A stretch of DNA of 64,000 bases from Actinacidiphila acididurans. Its GTDB lineage: Bacteria; Actinomycetota; Actinomycetes; Streptomycetales; Streptomycetaceae. The stretch is from NCBI RefSeq assembly GCF_016918855.1, contig NZ_JADKYB010000008.1, positions 186,001-250,000 on the forward strand, given 5' to 3'. Below are positions 1 to 7,221 of the stretch, piece by piece. A program made the position numbers and the translations under genes. The first letter of the stretch is position 1; every line of letters begins with the position of its first letter. The notes beneath the pieces were generated by a model, which had not been told where the DNA came from, made no database searches, and worked only from the letters and a program-made list of their open reading frames with translations.

Positions 1-251
1 TCGGCCGTCATGGTGACGTGGATCTTGGGGTGGGTGGCGTTGAACTGCTTGACCAGCGCCTGGTACGACGGTGCGTCGGGCCCGGTGAACCCGGTGAGCA
101 TGGTCAGGTTCACCACGCCGCCGGCGGACGTGCCACCGCCGCCCGCGCCGTTGTCGCCGCAGCCGGCGAGGAGCAGCGAGACCGTGGTGGCGGCGGCCAG
201 CGCGGCGGCCGCTCTGCCGTAGCCGTGAATTCTCCTGTGACTGACGTGCAT
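1..251 (-). CDS. Sugar ABC transporter solute-binding lipoprotein, N-terminal fragment
   Basis: This is the first 83 or so residues of a gene that continues off the left edge. It starts at the ATG read from 251 on the minus strand. A basic N-terminus (RRIHGYGR) is followed by a hydrophobic stretch and the lipobox LLAGC, so the mature protein should be anchored to the outer face of the membrane. The sequence after a Gly-rich linker (VVNLTMLTGFTGPDAPSYQALVKQF) resembles the start of family 1 carbohydrate-binding proteins. A LacI-type regulator lies just upstream on the same strand, which fits a regulated sugar-uptake operon running leftwards. The substrate cannot be read from this fragment. Confidence 0.8.
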   Translation of the reverse strand, partial: MHVSHRRIHGYGRAAAALAAATTVSLLLAGCGDNGAGGGGTSAGGVVNLTMLTGFTGPDAPSYQALVKQFNATHPKIHVTMTA

Positions 252-444
252 GACGATCGTTCCATTTCGTCGGTGCCCCGTGTCCCGGGGCGGGAGGGTC
301 GATAGAGCTGTCTCCTTCAGCGGACCGCCGGGCCGGCGGTCGTTCCGGGGCAGGTCCGGGGGTCGTTCCTGCGGCCGTTCCGACGGCGGGGCCGGCCGCA
401 GGTGCGGCGCTCGGCCGGGTCGGCCGGGGTGGGAGCCGGCCGGG

Positions 445-1485
445 TCAGCCGGAGTGGGGGCCGCAGGACTCGCGGATCACGAGGTCGAAGGGCAGCACGG
501 TGTGGACGGGGTCCGGCGCCGTGCCGTCGAGGAGGTCGAACAGGATGTCCGCGGCCTTGCGGCCGAGGGCCTCGGCCGGCACGTGGATCGTGGTGATGCC
601 GGGGGTGGTCAGCCGGGAGACGCCGAAGTCGTCGTAGCCGGCCAGCGCGATGTCCTCGGGGATGCGCAGGCCGCGGGACCGGATCTCCAGCATGGCGCCG
701 TACGCCATCTCGTCGTTGGCGGCGAAGATCGCCTGGAGGTCGGTCATGCTGTCCAGCACCTGGCGTGCGGCCGCCCGCCCCGACTCCTCGCTGAAGTCGC
801 CGACCGCGAGGGTGTGGGTGCACGGCCGCCCCGACGCGGCCAGCGCGCCGCGGAAGCCTTCGTAACGGTCCACCGCGGTCTGGTGGTCGAGCGGCCCGCT
901 GATGTGCGCGATACGGGTCAGCCCGTGGTCCTCCACCAGGTGGCGGGTGATCGCGGCGGCCCCCGCGATCTCGTCGATGCCCACGCTGGCCGCGTGCGGC
1001 AGGTGCACGAACCGCCCGACGAGCACCACCGGAAGGGCGGCCTCCACCATGCGGTTCACGTTCCGGTCGCTGATCGAGGCCGAGGCGATGATCGCCCCGG
1101 ACGCGGCCTGCGAGCGCAGCACCCGTTCGTACGCGGCCACGCCGTGGGTCTCGTCCGGGTTGGTCGACACCATCAGCGCCGCGTCGCGGGCGTTGGCCTC
1201 GGCCGTGACCCCCACCAGCAGGTGCATGAAGTACGGGTGGCCGAAGACGTGCTGGCCGGTGTTCGGCACGACCACGGCGATGGACGTCGAACGCCCCGCG
1301 CGCAGCGCCCGCCCGGCGGAGTTCGGGACGTAGCCGAGCCGGGCCGCGGCGGCCCGCACCGCCTCCTTGGTCGTCTCGCTGATGCGAGGGTGGTCGGACA
1401 GCGCCATGGACACCGCGCTCTGCGAGATGCCGACGGCCGTCGCGACGTCCTTGAGCGTGACGTTGGCACGCTTGGCCGCCGTCAT
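445..1485 (-). CDS. LacI-family transcriptional regulator
   Basis: 346 aa from the ATG at 1485. Residues 9-60 form the LacI helix-turn-helix and hinge (VTLKDVATAVGISQSAVSMALSDHPRISETTKEAVRAAA..LGYVPN), followed by a periplasmic-binding-like sensor domain (IAVVVPN, then AGYDDFGVSRLTTPGITT near the C-terminus). It probably represses the solute-binding protein operon immediately downstream and possibly the GH54 gene upstream until a sugar inducer binds. I prefer 1485 over the longer GTG start because homology begins there and the N-terminal extension is Pro/Gly/Arg-rich. This start has no Shine-Dalgarno of its own, but it overlaps the stop of a 17-codon ORF that has one, so translational coupling is likely. 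Confidence 0.9.
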   Translation of the reverse strand: MTAAKRANVTLKDVATAVGISQSAVSMALSDHPRISETTKEAVRAAAARLGYVPNSAGRALRAGRSTSIAVVVPNTGQHVFGHPYFMHLLVGVTAEANARDAALMVSTNPDETHGVAAYERVLRSQAASGAIIASASISDRNVNRMVEAALPVVLVGRFVHLPHAASVGIDEIAGAAAITRHLVEDHGLTRIAHISGPLDHQTAVDRYEGFRGALAASGRPCTHTLAVGDFSEESGRAAARQVLDSMTDLQAIFAANDEMAYGAMLEIRSRGLRIPEDIALAGYDDFGVSRLTTPGITTIHVPAEALGRKAADILFDLLDGTAPDPVHTVLPFDLVIRESCGPHSG

Positions 1486-1535
1486 CGTCCGGCCCCCGGA
1501 GCCCGCGGCGGGCCGCCCGGCACGGTGCCTGTCAT
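1482..1535 (-). CDS. Possible 17-codon leader ORF coupled to the LacI-type gene
   Basis: On the minus strand a good ribosome-binding site (AAAGGGG) sits six bases before an ATG at 1535. This opens a 17-codon frame (MTGTVPGGPPRAPGAGR) whose TGA overlaps the ATG of the LacI-type gene (ATGA). The LacI start itself lacks a Shine-Dalgarno, so ribosomes finishing the short ORF could re-initiate on the regulator. The peptide resembles nothing I recognise and is Gly/Pro-rich. It could be an accidental frame inside the leader. Confidence 0.4.
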   Translation of the reverse strand: MTGTVPGGPPRAPGAGR

Positions 1536-1591
1536 GAGACACCCCTTTCTCGCCATGGGCCCGCTTTGCGAAGGAAGGGGGCCGATCAGGT

Positions 1592-1607
1592 GCTCTAACG
1601 TTTCAGC
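1592..1607. promoter_or_regulatory. Candidate LacI-family operator
   Basis: GCTCTAACGTTTCAGC is an imperfect 16-bp palindrome with the central CG typical of LacI-family operators; six of eight arm positions match. It lies about 55 bp upstream of the leader ORF start and faces the GH54 gene on the other side. It is a plausible autoregulatory site. A weaker GGGAGCGCT element, like a half CebR-type site, is at 1704-1712, upstream of GH54. Confidence 0.4.
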
Positions 1608-1760
1608 GCCATGGACGCTAGGTGCCGGTCGATGGAGCGTCAACCCTTCGGACGACATTTTCCGAGGCGATTTCCCTGCGGTCACGAGGGTTGACGGAGC
1701 GGAGGGAGCGCTTTAGCTTCGGAGCGCTGAATCGTATGAGCACCCAGGCGGTGCCCGTAC

Positions 1761-1860
1761 CGCACGCCGCTGGTCGCTTTCTCGTACGGCGCACGACGCA
1801 CGCCCCCCATCGCACGCCGCACGCCGCACGCCGTACCTCGCACGCCGCGTCGCACATCGC
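1761..1860. repeat. Degenerate CGCACGCC repeat tract upstream of the GH54 gene
   Basis: The leader between the LacI-type gene and GH54 holds at least six close copies of CGCACGCC or CGCACGACG (for example CGCACGCCGCACGCCGCACGCC around 1811-1832). This is a short-period, imperfect tandem array. It accounts for much of the 362-bp gene-free stretch 1543-1904. No promoter can be assigned with confidence inside it. Confidence 0.5.
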
Positions 1861-1904
1861 CCACTCCTCGACGCCGCATCACTCCCGACGGAAAAGGGTC
1901 GACG

Positions 1905-3761
1905 ATGACCGATCACCCCCCACGCACCCACCTGCGCTCGGCACTTCGGCGTTTCCGCCGCGCGTTATTCGCCCTCGGCGGGGCCCTGGGCCTGACGCTG
2001 GGTCTGCTCATCGGCGTGAGCGGGCCGGCGCACGCCGCCGGCACGCTTCCCTGTGACATCTACGGCGACGCGGGCACCCCTTGTGTGGGTGCCTTCAGCA
2101 CGGTCCGCGCGCTGTACTCCTCGTACGACGGGGGCCTGTACCAGGTCGTCCGGGTACGGGACAACGCGACGCTGGACATCGGACCGGTGGCCGCCGGCGG
2201 TTACGCCGACGCGGGCGCGCAGAACGCCTTCTGCAACGGCGCCGTCTGCGTCATCACCAAGATCTACGACCAGTCGCCGCGGCACAACGACCTGACCATC
2301 GCCGGCGCCGGCACCGCGGGCGCCGCCAACGTCGGTGCGATGGCCAACGTCCTGCATGTCACCGTGGCCGGTCACGCGGTGTACGGCGTCTACATCCAGC
2401 CGGGGCAGGGATACCGCCATGCCCGCGGGGCCGGGGTCGCCACCAATGGGCAGGCCGAGGGCATGTACATGGTGACCAGCGGCACCCACACCATTCGTGA
2501 CTGCTGTTTCGACTTCGGCAACGTCGAGGCGAACGAGGAGGACACGGGCGCCGGTCACATGGACGCGCTCAACATCTCCCCGATCACGGCGTGCAACCCC
2601 TGCCACGGGAGCGGGCCGTGGGTGCAGGCCGACCTGGAGAACGGCATCTTCCAGGCCGACACCAACGCGCACAGCGTCAACGGCGGCAACTCCAGCGCGT
2701 TCGTCACCGCCCTGCTGAAGAACAACGGCCAGACCAGCTTCGCCCTCAAGGGCGGCAACTCCCAATCCGGCGGCCTCACGACCTGGTGGAACGGCGCACT
2801 GCCAAGCGGCTACGCGCCCATGCGCCAGGAGGGCTCCATCGTGCTGGGCACCGGTGGCGACAACAGCAACCGGGCCGGCGGCTCCTTCTTCGAGGGCGCG
2901 ATCACCTCCGGCTACCCCTCGGACGCCGCCGACAACGCCGTGCAGGCGAACATCGTGTCCGCCGGCTACGCGGGCGACACGGCCGGCGTCGCGCCGTCGA
3001 CGATCTCCGCGCCCGGCGGGGCCTGCGTGGACGTCGCCGGTGACGACGTCGCCGGCGACCGCGCCGCCGTCCAGCTCTGGGGCTGCCAGAGCTACGCGGC
3101 CGACCAGCACTGGGCCCACGAGTCCGACGGGTCGCTGCGCACGCTGGGCCGTTGCCTGGACATCAACGGCAACGGCACGGCCGCGGGTACGCAGGTCGAG
3201 TTGTGGGACTGCAACGGCGTCGGCGGCCAGAAGTGGGTGCAGCGGTCCGACGGCTCGCTGTTCAACCCGCAGTCCGGCCGCTGCCTGGACGACCCCAGCG
3301 GCAACACGGCCGACGGCACCCGGCTGCAGATCTGGGACTGCAACGGGACCGCGGCGCAGAAGTTCACCGTCAACGGCGGCGGAATGGTCGCCGGCCCGGG
3401 CGCCAAGTGCCTGGACATCTCCGCCGACGACGTCGGCGGCAACGGCGCCGCGGCCCAGCTCTGGGACTGCCAGTCCTACGCGCTGGACCAGCACTGGGTG
3501 CACACCTCCACCAACCGGCTGACCACGCTGGGCCGTTGCCTGGACATCAACGGCAACGGCACGGCCGCGGGTACGCAGGTCGAGTTGTGGGACTGCAACA
3601 CCGCCGGCGGTCAGGTCTGGGTCCAGCAGTCCGACGGCTCGCTGCTCAACCCGCAGTCCGGCCGCTGCCTGGACTCGCCGAGCGGCGCGACCGCCAACGG
3701 CACCCGGCTGCAGATCTGGGACTGCAACGGCACGGCGGCGCAGAAGTTCGCACTGAGCTGA
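1905..3761 (+). CDS. Secreted GH54-type alpha-L-arabinofuranosidase with two CBM13 modules
   Basis: 618 aa. A signal peptide (residues 1-44, ending AHA) leads into a GH54-like catalytic domain (about 45-365, beginning PCDIYGDAGTPCVGAFSTVRALY and containing CVITKIYDQSPRHNDL). Two ricin-type beta-trefoil modules follow (about 368-490 and 495-618) with repeated CLD..G/WDC motifs and QKW/QHW signatures. It should release arabinofuranose from arabinan or arabinoxylan outside the cell, with the CBM13 modules holding substrate. Fungal GH54 enzymes normally carry CBM42 instead, so the pairing is notable. AAAGGG precedes the ATG. The LacI-type regulator is divergent, so sugar-responsive control is likely. 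Confidence 0.88.
   Translation: MTDHPPRTHLRSALRRFRRALFALGGALGLTLGLLIGVSGPAHAAGTLPCDIYGDAGTPCVGAFSTVRALYSSYDGGLYQVVRVRDNATLDIGPVAAGGYADAGAQNAFCNGAVCVITKIYDQSPRHNDLTIAGAGTAGAANVGAMANVLHVTVAGHAVYGVYIQPGQGYRHARGAGVATNGQAEGMYMVTSGTHTIRDCCFDFGNVEANEEDTGAGHMDALNISPITACNPCHGSGPWVQADLENGIFQADTNAHSVNGGNSSAFVTALLKNNGQTSFALKGGNSQSGGLTTWWNGALPSGYAPMRQEGSIVLGTGGDNSNRAGGSFFEGAITSGYPSDAADNAVQANIVSAGYAGDTAGVAPSTISAPGGACVDVAGDDVAGDRAAVQLWGCQSYAADQHWAHESDGSLRTLGRCLDINGNGTAAGTQVELWDCNGVGGQKWVQRSDGSLFNPQSGRCLDDPSGNTADGTRLQIWDCNGTAAQKFTVNGGGMVAGPGAKCLDISADDVGGNGAAAQLWDCQSYALDQHWVHTSTNRLTTLGRCLDINGNGTAAGTQVELWDCNTAGGQVWVQQSDGSLLNPQSGRCLDSPSGATANGTRLQIWDCNGTAAQKFALS
3141..3599 (+). repeat. Perfect 75-bp duplication inside the CBM13 region
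   Basis: Bases 3141-3215 and 3525-3599 are identical over 75 bp, 384 bp (128 codons) apart. They encode the same segment of each ricin module (TLGRCLDINGNG... to WDCN). Flanking parts of the modules are clearly diverged, so identity confined to this core suggests recent gene conversion or duplication between the modules. Confidence 0.9.
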
Positions 3762-3799
3762 GCCCCGGCGTCCGTCCGGCCGATTCACACGGTCAGCGG

Positions 3800-3838
3800 C
3801 GACCCCGGTCCCGGGCCACTGGCGCGGGACCGGGGTCG
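3800..3838. terminator. Hairpin terminator between converging genes
   Basis: CGACCCCGGTCCCG and CGGGACCGGGGTCG form a perfect 14-bp stem with an 11-nt loop. It sits 40 bp after the GH54 stop and 50 bp from the end of the converging AraC-type gene, so it can serve both strands. There is no long U-tract, as is usual in streptomycetes. Confidence 0.8.
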
Positions 3839-3890
3839 TGCGGCTTTCCGGACGTCCCACGGCCCGGGAAAGCGGCGGAGCGGTGCGCCG

Positions 3891-4853
3891 TCACAGGCCG
3901 TCTTCGTCCCCGGCGCCGGGAAGCATGGCCGAGGTGCGGGCGTACGCGGACCGCCAGCGGCCGGGCGCGACGCCGTGGTCGCGGCGGAAGGCGGTCGCGA
4001 AGGCGAACTCGTTGCGGTAGCCGACGTCCGCGGCGATGGCGCCGAGGGTGGCGTCGGTACGGAGGAGGGCGTCCTCGGCGAGCGCCATGCGCAGGGCCCG
4101 CAGGTAACGGGCGGGGGGCTCGCCGACGACCTCCTTGAAGGCGGCGGCGAACGCGGCCCGGGACATCGCCGCCGTGCCGGCCATCCGTTCCAGGCTCCAT
4201 TCCCCGCCGGGGTCCTGGTGGACGGCTTCGATGACCCGCTTGAGCCCGGGGTGGGCCAGGGCCCGGTACCAGCCGGGCGCGTGCTGCCGGTCCTGCTGCC
4301 ACCAGGTCCTGAGGGCGTAGACGAGGTTGAGGTCCAGCAGCCGGTCCAGGAGGGCCTGCCGGCCGACGCCGTCCGTGTCGTGCCGGCCTTCTCTGCCGTC
4401 CTTGCCGGCCTCCGCCCCGAGCAGGGCGATCGCGGCGCGGTGCTGCGAATCCTGCCGGTCCGCGGGGACGTGGACGTAGCGGGGCAGCGAGCCGAGGAGC
4501 ATGGTCCCCACGCTGCCGTCGACCACGTAGGCACCGCACAGGATCCGGGCGGCGGGGCCCGGCCGGTCGTCGGAGCCCTGATGGCGGGCATCGGCGATGG
4601 GTACGGCGTCCGCGTCGGGGTGGCTGGTGACGCGGTACGGTGCCCCGGCCGTGGCGAGCAGGACGTCCCCGGCGCGCAAGGCCAGCGGCGGGTGCGCGTC
4701 GTCCACGACCCAGCCCTCGCCGTCGAGCAGGATGTGCGCGGTCAGCGGACGCTGCCCGCTGAAGCCCAGACCCCACGGAGCGACCCGGCGCAGCGTGGAG
4801 AACACCGCGCCCTTCGCCCGGGCCCGGGCGAGCTGGTCACTGAGCAGGTCCAC
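3891..4853 (-). CDS. AraC-family regulator with cupin sensor
   Basis: 320 aa from the GTG at 4853. The N-terminal cupin-type ligand domain (PLTAHILLDGEGWVVDD..LRAGDVLLATAGAPYRV) is followed by a C-terminal pair of AraC helix-turn-helix motifs (WSLERMAGTAAMSRAAFAAAFKEVVGEPPARYLRALRMALA ... IAADVGYRNEFAFATAFRRDHGVAPGRWR). I chose the GTG because relatives typically begin LSD.LARARA and because the upstream ATG at 4910 falls inside an inverted repeat. It is divergent from an NmrA-like reductase gene, which it probably controls. Confidence 0.85.
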   Translation of the reverse strand: MDLLSDQLARARAKGAVFSTLRRVAPWGLGFSGQRPLTAHILLDGEGWVVDDAHPPLALRAGDVLLATAGAPYRVTSHPDADAVPIADARHQGSDDRPGPAARILCGAYVVDGSVGTMLLGSLPRYVHVPADRQDSQHRAAIALLGAEAGKDGREGRHDTDGVGRQALLDRLLDLNLVYALRTWWQQDRQHAPGWYRALAHPGLKRVIEAVHQDPGGEWSLERMAGTAAMSRAAFAAAFKEVVGEPPARYLRALRMALAEDALLRTDATLGAIAADVGYRNEFAFATAFRRDHGVAPGRWRSAYARTSAMLPGAGDEDGL

Positions 4854-4883
4854 CCCACCGAGGGTAGTGGCGGATGGACGAAC

Positions 4884-4914
4884 ACGAATGATCCTGAGCG
4901 GAATTGCCATTCGT
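4884..4914. promoter_or_regulatory. Inverted repeat between AraC-type and NmrA-like genes
   Basis: ACGAATG (4884-4890) and CATTCGT (4908-4914) are perfect 7-bp arms with a 17-bp spacer in the short divergent promoter region. It may be an operator for the neighbouring AraC-type protein, although that family more often uses direct repeats. Confidence 0.4.
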
Positions 4915-4945
4915 CATCCACGGCCCGGTGCCTAATGTGGCCGGC

Positions 4946-5770
4946 ATGGCACGAATCGTTGTTCTCGGAGGAAGCGGCAAGGTCGGACGCCGCCTGATGG
5001 ACGAGCTCACCGCGCGCGGTCACCTGGCGGTCGCCGCGAGCCGGGGCTCCACGACCCGCTTCGACTGGCACGACCCCGCGACGTGGCCGGGCGCGGTGGC
5101 CGGCGCGGACGGGGTGTTCGTCGTCGGTCCCGGGTCGGCCCGCGACTGGAGCGACCGGCTGACCGGTTTCCTGGAGACCGCCGCCGCGGCCTCGGTACGG
5201 CACGCGGTCCTGCTGTCGGCGCGGGGCGTGGAGTTCCTGCCCGGAGGCGCCGTCGACCGAGCCGAGCAGGCGCTGGCGGGCGGGCCCGTCGCCTGGACGA
5301 TCCTGCGCCCCTCGCACTTCGCGCAGAATTTCACGGAGGCTATGTTCGCCCCCGTCGACGGCACGGTCCGCGCTCCGGTGGGGGCCGGGGCCGAACCCTT
5401 CATCGACGTGCGGGACATCGCCGAGGTGGCCGCGACCGTCCTGGCCGGCCGGCTGTGCACCGGCGAGTCGATCGCGCTGTCGGGGCCGTCCGCGCTCACC
5501 TTCGACCGGGCCGCCGCGATCCTGAGCGACACCTCCGGCGTACCGGTCCGCTTCGAGGACGAGGACCGGGAGGCCCACATCGCCCGGCTGCGGGCGGCCG
5601 GAACACCGGAGGGCTACGTCCGGTGGCGGATGGCGATGCTCGACGGCATCCGCTCCGGCGCCGACGCGTACGTGTCCGCGGGCGTGGAACGGATCCTCGG
5701 CCGCCCGGCCACGGATTTCGCCGCCTGGGCGCGGCGCGAGGTCCCCGGCTCCTCCTGGGCCGCCCGCTGA
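4946..5770 (+). CDS. NmrA-like NAD(P)-binding oxidoreductase
   Basis: 274 aa. The N-terminus MARIVVLGGSGKVGRRL holds the Rossmann GxxGxxG, followed by the family pattern LLSARGVEF, LRPSHFAQNF and FIDVRDIAEVAATVL, as in atypical short-chain dehydrogenases of the NmrA/YtfG group. Such proteins bind NAD(P)H and act as quinone-type reductases or redox sensors in the cytoplasm. The longer frame from 4904 has an N-terminus without homology, so I use 4946. The substrate is unknown. The divergent AraC-type gene is the likely regulator. Confidence 0.85.
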   Translation: MARIVVLGGSGKVGRRLMDELTARGHLAVAASRGSTTRFDWHDPATWPGAVAGADGVFVVGPGSARDWSDRLTGFLETAAAASVRHAVLLSARGVEFLPGGAVDRAEQALAGGPVAWTILRPSHFAQNFTEAMFAPVDGTVRAPVGAGAEPFIDVRDIAEVAATVLAGRLCTGESIALSGPSALTFDRAAAILSDTSGVPVRFEDEDREAHIARLRAAGTPEGYVRWRMAMLDGIRSGADAYVSAGVERILGRPATDFAAWARREVPGSSWAAR

Positions 5771-5777
5771 CGTCCCT

Positions 5778-6350
5778 TCAGGTTCGGGCGGACGCCGCGT
5801 CCAGGACCAGGTCCAGCAGGTGCGGGATGCGCGGATCGGAGCGGGTGTCCAGTTGCCAGAGGAAGCTGACCAGGGGCAGGACCTCCTCCGGCCCGAGGTC
5901 CGGACGGAGTTCCCCCGCTTCGACGCCGGCCCGGAGGATGGCGTCGATCGCCTCGATGATCCGGTCGTACTGCGCGTTGTGCAGTTCCGCCCGGGTCGCC
6001 GCGTCGAGCACCTGGGACAGGGCGTGCTTCTTGCGGCCGAAGACGGCGAGCTCGTCGAACCAGGTGCGCAGCGCCGCCCTGGGCGTGCTGTCTTCGAGCA
6101 GCGTGTACGCCGCGGTGACGAGCGCGTCGAAATCGGCCTGGTAGACCTCGAGCAGCAGTGCCTCGCGCGTCGGGAAGTGCCGGTAGATGGTGCCCTGGCC
6201 GACGCCCGCGGCCTTGGCGATCGACTGCATCGTCGTCTCGCCGTCCCCGCCGAGCGCGGCACGTGCCACCTCGAGCAGTCGTGCGCGGTTCCGCGCGGCG
6301 TCGGCCCGTGGGCGGGGCGTGCCGGGCTGCTCCGTTTGCGAAGCGGACAT
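5778..6350 (-). CDS. TetR-family repressor
   Basis: 190 aa. The N-terminal helix-turn-helix is typical (ARNRARLLEVARAAL...TTMQSIAKAAGVGQGTIYRHFPTREALLLEVYQ); the C-terminal ligand domain is all-helical and resembles repressors with a TetR_C_33-like domain. It is divergent from an SDR gene. The 14-bp palindrome CGGACATATGTCCG overlaps its own start codon and a near copy lies in the SDR leader, so the protein most likely represses both genes. Confidence 0.9.
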   Translation of the reverse strand: MSASQTEQPGTPRPRADAARNRARLLEVARAALGGDGETTMQSIAKAAGVGQGTIYRHFPTREALLLEVYQADFDALVTAAYTLLEDSTPRAALRTWFDELAVFGRKKHALSQVLDAATRAELHNAQYDRIIEAIDAILRAGVEAGELRPDLGPEEVLPLVSFLWQLDTRSDPRIPHLLDLVLDAASART

Positions 6351-6357
6351 ATGTCCG
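6344..6357. promoter_or_regulatory. TetR operator 1 overlapping the repressor start codon
   Basis: CGGACATATGTCCG is a perfect 14-bp palindrome. The minus-strand ATG of the TetR gene (6348-6350) lies inside it, so bound repressor would block its own expression. Its centre is 33 bp from that of the second site, close to three helical turns. Confidence 0.65.
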
Positions 6358-6376
6358 GGTAGCCTCTCGATTGATG

Positions 6377-6390
6377 CGGACGCGTGTCCG
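6377..6390. promoter_or_regulatory. TetR operator 2 in the SDR leader
   Basis: CGGACGCGTGTCCG matches the first operator at 12 of 14 positions and is itself a near-perfect palindrome. It lies 31 bp before the SDR start, in promoter position. Confidence 0.6.
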
Positions 6391-6421
6391 TTTCAGTCTA
6401 CGGGTCCGGAGGAAGGACGTC

Positions 6422-7159
6422 ATGACGGGAGTGTCGGGAAAGGTCGTCGCGATCGCCGGTGCCAGCAGCGGGATCGGCGAGGCCACGGCGGTGCATCTGG
6501 CCGAGCGCGGCGCCCGCCTCGTACTCGGCGCGCGTCGCGTCGAGCGGCTGGAGACGCTGGTCGAGCGCATCCGCGAAACCGGCGGCGAAGCGGTCGCGGT
6601 CAGGACGGACGTACGCGAGCGCGGCGACATGGAACGCCTGGTGACGACCGCACGGGAGCGTTTCGGCCGGCTGGACGTGCTGTTCTCCAACGCCGGGAGC
6701 ATGGCGGTATCGCCGCTGGACGACCTGCGCGTCGACGACTGGGACCTGATGGTGGACGTCAACCTCAAGGGCGTGCTGAACGGGATCGCCGCCGCGCTGC
6801 CGGTCTTCCGCGCGCAGGGCTCCGGCCACTTCGTCCACACGGCGTCCACCGCCGCCTACCGGGTCGTGCCCGAACAGGCCGTCTACGCGGCGACCAAGAC
6901 CGCGGTCAAGGTCCTGACCGAGGGCCTGCGCCAGGAGGCGGGCCCGAAGCTGCGCGTCACCCTCGTATCGCCCGGCTTCACGAACACCGAAGGCGTCGGC
7001 AAGGGCGGCAGCCCCGAGACCGCCGCGGCACTGATCGCCCGCCGCGACGAGATCGCGATGCCGCCGGACGCGATCGCACGCGCCGTCGCCTTCGCCATCG
7101 AGCAGCCCGACACCGTGGACGTCGGCGAAATCGTCGTCCGGCCCACCGCCCAGGGCTGA
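6422..7159 (+). CDS. Short-chain dehydrogenase/reductase (classical SDR)
   Basis: 245 aa. The cofactor motif TGxxxGIG appears as AGASSGIG at the N-terminus, NAG as SNAG, the catalytic Ser in the HTASTAA segment, and YxxxK as YAATK. C-terminal PxG reads SPGFTNTE. It is an NAD(P)-dependent cytoplasmic oxidoreductase of the YdfG/serine-dehydrogenase-like group; the substrate is not predictable. A strong GGAGGAAGG site precedes the ATG, which is why the longer upstream frame is rejected. The divergent TetR gene and two CGGAC-N4-GTCCG sites indicate repressor control. Confidence 0.9.
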   Translation: MTGVSGKVVAIAGASSGIGEATAVHLAERGARLVLGARRVERLETLVERIRETGGEAVAVRTDVRERGDMERLVTTARERFGRLDVLFSNAGSMAVSPLDDLRVDDWDLMVDVNLKGVLNGIAAALPVFRAQGSGHFVHTASTAAYRVVPEQAVYAATKTAVKVLTEGLRQEAGPKLRVTLVSPGFTNTEGVGKGGSPETAAALIARRDEIAMPPDAIARAVAFAIEQPDTVDVGEIVVRPTAQG

Positions 7160-7221
7160 GCCGAGAGCCTGAGTCGTACCGCGCGCCTCGGCCGTACCGG
7201 TGGGAGACGTGCGGCCGCGGG

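Noticed and set aside
1965-3860. Long minus-strand open frame (631 codons) opposite the GH54 gene
   Set aside because: It is the antisense of a clear secreted enzyme, lacks known domains and is Val/Ala/Gly/Arg-rich, the usual shadow frame in high-GC DNA.
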